Shown here piece by piece: positions 56,343-64,000 of a stretch of 64,000 nt of DNA (the stretch's first letter is position 1; the number at the start of each line of letters is the position of its first letter). The position numbers were made by a program, and so were the translations under genes. The notes under the pieces are model-generated. The model had not been told where the DNA came from, made no database searches, and worked only from the letters and a program-made list of their open reading frames with translations. The stretch is from Metallyticus violacea (lineage: Eukaryota; Arthropoda; Insecta; Mantodea; Metallyticidae): NCBI GenBank assembly GCA_030762175.1, contig CM060831.1, positions 81,276,001 to 81,340,000 on the forward strand, written 5' to 3'.

Positions 56343-56646
56343 GTCGGTCCTGGTGGTCTAGTGATAACCATGCTTGCCTGCTAAACTCAAGATCGGGGGT
56401 TCAATCCCGGCCAGGATCGATGGATTTTTTCGGGCGTTAAAATCGTAAGTATGACTTCCTTCAGAAGGGAAGTAAAGCCGTGGGTCCTGTGTCGTGCATT
56501 TACGGCACGAAAAAGAACCTCAAGCCTGAAAGAAGAGGCCTCTGAGCGAAATTTGTCGGCCGTTTCACGCCCTGAATTGAATGAGACGCTGATGACCTGA
56601 CATGTTAAAGAGCGTAAAGAGCGTCCGTAAATAAACCAAATCAACA
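56343..56646 (+). mobile_element. SINE-2, full-length
   Basis: The complete tRNA-like head has A box ggtggtctagtgataaccat and B box ggttcaatcccggcc. The body and 3' tail (aataaaccaaatcaacaaaa) are intact, with a small duplication of gcgtaaagagcg near the end. Target duplications are not clear. It is the most complete SINE-2 in the window. Confidence 0.93.
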
Positions 56647-57699
56647 AAAATCCAATTCGGTGTAATGTTAAACGATGAGAAGCTGTTGATCTTCTGAAAG
56701 TATGGGCTGAATAATTCCGTAACGAGCACAGCCCGGGAGTTAGGCAAAATGCCTTTTTTATCTGGTTGGATAATTGAAGAGTCAGGTAGAAATGAACTTG
56801 TTCCCATACATTTGGGGCGGTAGGGTCAGTTTTATTTTGCCCCCCCCCCCTTTTTTTCCCTTACCTATTTTCGCTTCTGTTGCATATTTTAAAGTTTAAT
56901 CACCCCCCTCCCATTTTTACTTATTTTGTTAGAGGGCACATAAGCAATTTCAATATATCGAAATGAAAAATGTTATAAAATTAAGTGACATGTTAACATA
57001 CAAATATATCTATTGAGAATCTTGTTATACATTTCGTTTCAATCAGTCAAACCTTTCTCCTAAACGCATTCACTTAAGTTCTTTAAATAGCGGAACCTTT
57101 CTTAGTGAAAGGAACATACGGTTACCTCGGGCATACGAATACCAGAAAATAGAGAAGACTAGGAAAGTACTGTAGTTTTGATTAGCCCTGGCGAATGGCT
57201 TTATATCGATCTATGCGAGAGAATTCTAAGAAATCTGTGATGGGAGTAACTTCTCAGCTGCATAAATGAAATTAACAAATACAAGCGGGAAATGAGAGCG
57301 GTACAACTGTGCAATAAACCGTCCCTATAATGTGTTCAGTGCGGAAGCAAGAGATACTAACCTGATTCCCGTATAAACAGAAAATGAACTCCACCAGAAA
57401 CCACTGGTCTTGTTTGGTATTTGCCTTATTCACAGGGCTATTCAGAACTATTTTATTTTGTTTTGATAAACTTTTCCACTGGTTGAGATCAGCAAACAAC
57501 GCATTTCAGTTTCACGTTTCCTCACAGCTGGCGTGCAGACAGTACGTTAGTTACATTACCTATTGTCTTTCACACCTCTTTTCTTATGATGATAATGGAC
57601 AATCGGTTTTTTTCCTAAAGGGAAAGGAACAGTGAAAGGAAGAAAAGCAATTCTCTGTAAAAGGTGAATATATAAATGAGCTGTTAGTCTGGTGTTGAA
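56647..57699. other. AT-rich sequence, nothing recognised
   Basis: A C/T homopolymer junction lies at 56841-56860. No coding signal seen. Confidence 0.35.
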
Positions 57700-58720
57700 C
57701 ATGCCGAAATTAAGTTCCTCATTGAGTAGTAAATTCCACTGCTGTGTTTGTTATTCGTTCGGAGACACTTTCTGCTGATGGAGCTATACTCTTTTGCGAT
57801 GTCTGTGAAATGTATTAATCATGAAAACAGTCAACACTTTGCAACAGCGAAAAGCAAGTGTAGAGTTTTAACATGGCTAGACCTAATATCAACAGCAATT
57901 GCAACATGCAGCAAACAATCTCAGTTTTCCCCGCATCTATGCAAAACGTTCTTGGACTGGGGAATTCCGATTTGGAAACTGGAAGACCAATCCCTCAGGA
58001 CGTTTCTGCAGAAGTACCTACACTAAAAAAGAGATTCCATCAGAATTCACATTAAGAGAAGCCTATTTGAACGTATGCTGATGATTCCAAACGGAGTTGC
58101 GGGAAAGTAAATTGAAAGATACTACGGATACAATGAGGCCATCGTCATCATCGGAACTATGAAAGGAATCGGAAAGTGACCTATCATAGGTATTTCTTAT
58201 GATTACGGAAGAATTGGACAGAGCAAATAGTTTCACCGCGGCTCAATTGTTTTCATATTCCTTAATGCTTCTCTGACCACATGATGATGGTCTGCTTTTA
58301 GTCACAGATGTGACAACTTACATGAAAAAAAAAAAACCTTGAAAGTTCTCTTCCCAAAAATGCTCTGCCTCACATGTCTACCCCACCGGCTGCACGGAAT
58401 CGCCGACGAAGAAAGAAAGTTGTATCTCGTGGATAAGGCACAGCAAGAAAACTTTCCTAAAATCAACCTCGCAAACCGGAGTTCTTAAAGGGCATACCTC
58501 CAGAGCCAGTTCTCAGCAGATGGCGAACCTGGATCTGTGTAGCATATATACAGCAACATACATGAGGCACTTGTTGCTGTATCAGAAAACGAAGCGAGGC
58601 ATCAAAGTTGAACCATGAAGAACTCTGCAATGATCTGCCTTTTATAGCAACACCTTTTAGTGCGTTACACAAAGCAATCTGTAAGTTGATGAAAAAAGGT
58701 TGTCCATGGGGATCTTTGAA
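57700..58720 (+). pseudogene. hAT-superfamily transposase fossil (CGGBP1-like layout)
   Basis: Pieces in changing frames follow one protein in order. MPKLSSSLSSKF is near 57700. A zinc-finger-like segment DGAILFCDVCE follows at 57775-57810. The helical segment SQFSPHLCKTFLDWGIPIWK, then FLQKYL, is in the 92-codon frame 57748-58026. AYLNVC is near 58060 and YNEAIVIIGTMKG at 58125-58165. VLFPKMLCLTCLPHRLHGIA lies at 58346-58410, then GIPPEPVLSRWRTW at 58488-58530 and LCNDLPFIATPFSALHKAI at 58620-58680. The zinc finger, DUF659-like and LTRWGTW-like blocks are those of insect hAT transposases. Stops and frameshifts throughout show it is dead. Ends and target duplications were not found. Confidence 0.7.
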
Positions 58721-58918
58721 GTAAATCAACTTTTGCAAGTACCAGAAGAGAAAGGAAAACGTCTTTGTGAGAAGTGTAAGAGAGCTAATGTGAACGTAGG
58801 AAAACTTAAGGGCGTTTGTATTGTCCTGAAAGGTGAATGTTCTTTTGTAACTGGCATGAGTTCTTCCGAAATAGGCTTATTAAAATATGCTCTAATCACT
58901 TCAGTGATTCTTTTTTTC

Positions 58919-59095
58919 ATTTGTTTTATTTATGGACGCTCTTCAACATCTCAGATCATCAGCTTCCCATTCAATTTAGGGCGTGAAACGCTCAGAGGCC
59001 CCTTTTTTCATGCTTGAGGTTCTTTATCGTGCCGTAAATCTACGACATGGGATATACTTCCCTTGCGAAGGAAGACATACTTAGGATTTTTACAT
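58919..59095 (-). mobile_element. SINE-2, reverse strand, 3' half
   Basis: - strand body: gtcgtagatttacggcacga, caagcatgaaaaaagggg, ttcacgccctaaattgaatg, gagcgtccataaataaaac. A deletion around gcaaaatttgtcggcc and loss of the head make it one of the more decayed copies. Confidence 0.85.
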
Positions 59096-60894
59096 TTGAA
59101 GTCACTTTAGTGAATAGAACGTTATTTTGCCACGATGAAAAATATTTTCTCTGACAAGCGGCTGACTATAACAATTGATACCTTAAAAACAACTTTTGTG
59201 GTTGTTGTAACGAAGAGAAAAAAGGTTAAATGCTTTAATTATGTGATAAAAAATTGTTAATTACCTTAAATACATATTTTCATTAAGAATCTGTTTTCAC
59301 TTATAATCAATATCTATTTTAATTATATTACTCGTGTTTTCAACATTTTAAGTGCCTTTTTGCCTGCCTACTTTAACCAAAATAAATGCCAGAACTTCCG
59401 TGGCTCTGCTGAACTTCCTAGTCCCCGGAATACTGGATGTGCGGCGAATTAAAACTTTTGTCATGTTGCAGCACTCGCTAACAAGCTCGAGTTTACCTGT
59501 AGCGAATAGGATGGTTCAACAGTGTATGCATGCATTAGCGATATTATTTATACATTGAGTGATACATTCAAGGTTGCGTGCAAATGTTACGTCATTGCTT
59601 ATGTAAGTATGAAGTGCGGCAGACAGAAGTACAGGCTTGATCGGCTCGAGTGCTCTGAACCTATCAAGGGGTTTCGCCAACTGTAACCAGGTATATGCAC
59701 CAACCGGTCCCAGTCTGATTATGACAATAGAAATCGATTTACTTACGTGGAATTCCTGCTCGTAATATACAGTGAGTGTAAAGTTTAGCCACCTGAAATA
59801 AATGAAAATATTTATAGCAATGTGATATATTAACTTAAATATACATTATGATCTTTGAGCACACAGAATGGGTAGTCTTTTAATACCTTATGGATCACTC
59901 CCCAATCTTGAAAAACATACGATACCTCGATTCTTTCTACATTTCTGATACCTCTGTAGTGTACTCCTGGTTATGTAGGTCTGAAGCCTGTTAACTCTTG
60001 CCCATTGAGTTCCACAGGTTCTTGATTGAATTAAGAACTTCTTCCCGGGCAACTTTTCAATTTTATTTACTCCAGTACCGATGGACGGCAGCACTGCGTC
60101 ACCTCGATAGAAAATTCTCTGGAATGCTTATAACTAGGTATAGGACTTTCTGAGCATTAAAACCAGAATGAAGCGCAATGAAGTTATATGTATGTACTGT
60201 ACACAACAGGTGGGGGGAACTACAAACCATCCTTACTCATATCCCTCATCAGTTCTTGTTTACCTGCCGGGCAGTGGCTTATAGCATTTGTTAACTTAAA
60301 AGACACTGGGAGTAGGTTTTTGGTCAAAATGGGTCAAAAAATGGAAAATCTCTATTTTGCTTCAAATGATTCCTTGAGCCTTTGGACGTCCACAGAGAGT
60401 GTTTCATTTCCCTTCGGGTCTACAGCCATTTAAAGAGATCTGCGTCTTCTTTTAAAGAACAGTTTTCGTAGCATATTTAATTATAAAGCAACATTTTTCA
60501 ATTGCCACAATTCGCTCATCAAATTTATTTAAAACATCTTTCTATACAAATTTTGTATGCAGTTCAAGCTCCGATTGCAAAAATGCCAACCAGTTTTCTC
60601 AACTCATGAGCTGTGCTGTGCTGGATTTTGATTATGTGACATATTTACGTATAAAATTTATGAAATAATTTATCAAAATTGAGTAAAATTTGGTGAACAC
60701 ATTATCTTAATAACAATGCAATTACAGTAAACGTTTCAGAAAAATCCATACAAAAATGTGTACATTTGAAAATTCATTTTCATTGCACCTAACTTAATTT
60801 TCAGTGCTTAAGAATTCCCATTTCTACTTGTAACTCTCACTTTTCGACTTGGGAGCAGCTGTAATTTTGAAAACGAAACTTGTGTGTCATCTTT
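59096..60894. other. Unrecognised sequence
   Basis: About 1.8 kb with frames up to 81 codons and no recognisable domain or shared repeat. Confidence 0.4.
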
Positions 60895-60908
60895 TCATGC
60901 CTGTCTGT

Positions 60909-61198
60909 GACCGCTACGGGTGGCCGAGGTCGTTAAGTCGCGGACTCATGAGCGGGAGGTTTGGGTTCGAATGTCGCCAGGACCGTCCTTCCTGACTGAG
61001 GTTTTTCCCAGGTTTTCCTCAGTCCTCATAAATGGCAAATGCCGGGGAGGTACCCTAAACTTAGGCCTGCAATGTTTCCATCCTTAAAAAAATTCTTTCT
61101 CAATATATCATTTCATTTCATTTCATGTATCAACACTTTCCATTGCCTGTGGTGCCTCTGTAGCAAAAACGGGCGTTAAACACCATTCATTCATTCAT
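60909..61198 (+). mobile_element. SINE-1, full-length, with 14-base target duplication
   Basis: tcatgcctgtctgt at 60895-60908 and 61199-61212 is a perfect duplication. Head: gtggccgaggtcgttaagtc and ggttcgaatgtcgcc. The body is typical. The end acgggcgttaaacaccattc passes into a CATT repeat in place of the A tail. Confidence 0.95.
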
Positions 61199-61212
61199 TC
61201 ATGCCTGTCTGT

Positions 61213-61728
61213 TTGCACCGAATTGGAAACCGCTGGTTTTTTTTTATGATTACTTATTTTAATCAAATGTAATTTTAGTATCATTCAATGTCTTAATATA
61301 TTTCAGGATTTTTAAAATATTATAACTTGACGAATAATTTTACGGACTCGTCTCTAGAATTCGGATCTTGGAGAACGTAAAAAGAAAACATTATTACCGG
61401 TACAATAGAAGATCAAGTCAAGGAGTCTCTCTCCCCCACCAGCTATAAAAAACATGTCTAAAGTACTACTGAGTGAGTGAGTGAGTGACAGGTGCTGTTT
61501 AAAATTTGGTGAAATAGATTTGTTACAGACGAAACTTATCATTCTGTAAATAATGTGGTGCTAAAGTTAAAACGTTTCATTTCTAATTTTAACTCTACCA
61601 AACAGAAGAAATGTTTAAATAGACACTTTCTCTCTGTGATTTAAAATATACTTTTATTATATCTTGCTACTTCGCTACAAGGGTTTACTCAAAGGTAGCG
61701 AGAGTATTTTCTTTTGCCCTTAAGATGT
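61213..61728. other. Short spacer, nothing recognised
   Basis: Includes a few TGAG units near 61470. No coding or repeat signal. Confidence 0.35.
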
Positions 61729-61729
61729 A

Positions 61730-62906
61730 CAAGAGTAGGTTCACAAGTTTCCGGCCTCGCCCTCACAAACCCTTATCTGGTGTCACACCTTATCTGTTCA
61801 GTACGCAATTGCAGCTTTAACTGTTCAGTTGTTCAGATATAGTTGCATAAGAACGATATGTGTAGAACATTGTGACATGTTCAAAATGGAGTATCGAGCT
61901 GTTATTAAGTTCTTCACAAAAGAAGGACCACCTCCAAATGAAATTAAACAGCGATTGAACGGTGTATATGGGGAAGCACCCCCTTCATATTCTACCGTAA
62001 AAGAATGGGTCGAGAAAGCACTGAAGACGAAGAGCATGCAGGTCGGCCCTTGGAGGTGCTCACTCCTGAAAACATCGCTCTTGTGGAAGGAGAAATTATG
62101 CAAGACCAGCGGCTCAAAGTTACAGAAATATCAACAAAGTTGAGCCTTTCTAAAACAACAGTCTTCAAATTATTCATGAACATTTAAACATGAATAAGGT
62201 TAGTGCAAGATGGGTGCCTAGACTTCTTTCCTCAGTCCAAAAGCAACAACGAATCATCTGTTGTCAGGCATTTTTGGAGCTCTGCCGTGGCAACGAGAGA
62301 GAAGTTCTGCAAACCATTGTTACAGGAGATGAAATTATGATCCCTTGTCTAAAAGAGAATCAATGGATTGGCGTAAACCTGGCGAAGCACCACCTCTAAA
62401 GCCAAGGTCACTCAGTCAACCAAGAAGATCATAACCACAATCTTTTAGGAATACTCTTCATTGACTTCAAGGAGAGGAACATCACAGTAAATGGGGAGTA
62501 CTATGCTGGCCTACTGCACAGACTACGTGCTTCCATCAAAGAGAAAAGGCGAGGAAAGCTGAGTGGTGGTATGCGCCTTCTTCACGACAACGTGCCTGTG
62601 TACACAGCTCTTGTTGCAAAGGACGCTGTGAAGAAATGTGGCTTCAAGGAGATCGATCATCCACCCTACAGCCCAGATCTAGCTCCAGTGACTATTTCCT
62701 ATTCTCAGAACTCAAGAAGGACCTTCGAGGAAGGAAATTTAAGTGTGACGAAGATGTGATGGATGCTGTTTATGCCCATTTTGCAGACAAGACTTATGAC
62801 TATTGGACGGGGGGGGGGGGGTTGACATGTTAATTCAAAGATGTGAGAAGTGTATTACTATCATACCTAGAAAATGGTTAGACCGGGAACTTAGGACCTA
62901 CCCTCG
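61730..62906 (+). mobile_element. Mariner A copy 7 (DD34D), both ends present
   Basis: TA lies at 61728-61729 and 62907-62908; left aagagtaggttcacaagttt, right taggacctaccctcg. This is the only copy here with both ends and a nearly complete gene. It starts MFKMEYRAVIKFFTKEGPPP at 61877, then EIKQRLNGVYGEAPPSYSTV and KEWVEKA. A frameshift follows into GRPLEVLTPENIALVEGEIM (62005-62187), then NKVSARWVPRLLSSVQKQQR. VTGDEIMI keeps the first aspartate but a deletion removes the VLYYDP residues. LLHDNVPVY keeps the second. A one-base loss shifts the frame after SPDLAP; in the other frame SDYFLFSELKKDLRG holds the third. Run of 13 G at 62809-62821. Confidence 0.95.
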
Positions 62907-62908
62907 TA

Positions 62909-64000
62909 TTTGCACCACCTAGCTGATTAATGACGTGACCAGCTATGAATATTTTGAGTAGGTAGTACGTACATGTGATGTTTATTAAACAAATGAATAA
63001 AATTAATTATAGTGTATTTTGAGGAATACAGTACATAAACTATATTTATAAAACATTTGAATGATAATCCTAGCATGTATTTGATGCTGTTTGTAATCTT
63101 AAAGTAAAAACATATAGTAGCCTATGTGAAGTATGTGCTTTATAATCGATTTTTAAATTTGTCATTTTTTCATCTTTCTAGGCCATAAATGTCTGCATCT
63201 TGCTATTTTAGGTCTCATTACAATAGATATTGCGTTCTGATTAATGGAAATATAGGAACAACTAAAATGTAATCGTATTTCGAGTCTTACGAATAAAGAA
63301 TGAACACTATTGGTTGGAAACGTTGCAAGCAAACATTATGCTACATGCAAAAACACGCTAAAGGGAGAAAATGCCAAATTCTTTTAAAATAATTCTTTTA
63401 ATGAATGATCTTTAGGGTGTGGAAAAGCAGTCTGAGCGGGGCTAGGTCCCAGCTGACTTCCTTTTAGTGTGCACCGTTATAAGTTTACCTGGGCTTATAT
63501 ATAGAAAAACCCATAATGTTGTTTCTTCGTTTACATACTAAACCATAAAACTGATAAAACGTGAACCTATAGTATGTTTACTCATATCTATCACCGGGTA
63601 ACAAAGGAATTAAGAAATAAACATCAAAATATAGGAATGGTGTATATGTTGAATTTCGCTTACACTCGGGCACGGTGTGTCTATTGTGGGGGATGGCTGT
63701 TCTGCTCTAACTTTGTCTAATAGGTCAGTCGGGGGGATGATTTATTTTTATTTCCTCTGTAGGAGCATTATTGTACAGAGAGGTCGCGTTACGCTTGATC
63801 CGAGAAATCACTACTCGAACTCTGCCTGGAAATAAACAGTCTTGTACTAACATTATTGCAAAAATGCTCACAATCTCTATGCGGAATTTGGTGCTACTGA
63901 TCGTTATATCTCCAAAAGTGTCTACTGCGCAGGATTCACTTTTTAAGTGCTTAATTTAGCAGTATCGATGTAATCAATAAGGAGCTCAACATCCCCAAAA
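62909..64000. other. AT-rich sequence to window end, nothing recognised
   Basis: No open frame above about 62 codons and no repeat shared with the window. Confidence 0.4.

Overview
This window looks like non-coding DNA from an animal nuclear genome, most likely an arthropod and probably an insect. By eye it is about two-thirds A+T. It has no bacterial-type gene layout, no operons, and no open reading frame that reads as a host exon. The species cannot be fixed from the sequence alone. What can be recognised is almost entirely transposable elements of different ages, plus microsatellites and one short satellite array, separated by AT-rich sequence in which I see nothing. Every transposase or reverse-transcriptase remnant is broken by stops, frameshifts or deletions.

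DNA transposons dominate. Mariner family A (DD34D) has seven pieces at 11.2, 24.4, 27.2, 42.3, 49.5, 53.8 and 61.7 kb, all on the + strand, and a diverged relative at 28.9 kb. Mariner C (DD34D) has copies at 7.5 and 20.4 kb. Single mariners D (22.5 kb) and E (34.7 kb) are on the - strand. A DD41D element (B) has an internally deleted copy at 1.5 kb and a longer copy at 44.3 kb. A second lineage with a similar helix-turn-helix domain (G/H) is at 4.4 and 54.9-55.2 kb. There are also fossils of a PIF/Harbinger transposase (25.7 kb), a hAT transposase of CGGBP1-like layout (57.7 kb), an unclassified DDE transposase (16.4 kb), a hAT-type MITE (39.7 kb) and two copies of a palindromic MITE at TTAA-like sites (13.5 and 37.6 kb).

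Retroelements are mostly tRNA-derived SINEs. SINE-1 has a Ser/Leu-like tRNA head (eight copies or pieces plus one divergent relative). SINE-2 has eleven copies, several 5'-truncated yet flanked by clean target-site duplications. SINE-3 and SINE-4 occur once each. There is a non-LTR reverse-transcriptase fragment at 5.4 kb, and at 17.4 kb a Penelope-like terminal segment that retains hammerhead-ribozyme core motifs on the - strand.

Nesting lets events be ordered. At 19.7-21.6 kb a satellite of about 140 bp was split by mariner C, and SINE-2 then landed inside the mariner's left terminus. At 14.1 kb SINE-2 interrupts the palindromic MITE. At 53.8-55.2 kb a mariner, a G end and a further transposase core are stacked. 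The least expected observations are repeated simple-sequence expansion at fixed places inside mariner A, the palindromic TTAA-site MITE pair, and the hammerhead-bearing Penelope remnant. I found no convincing new multi-gene system.
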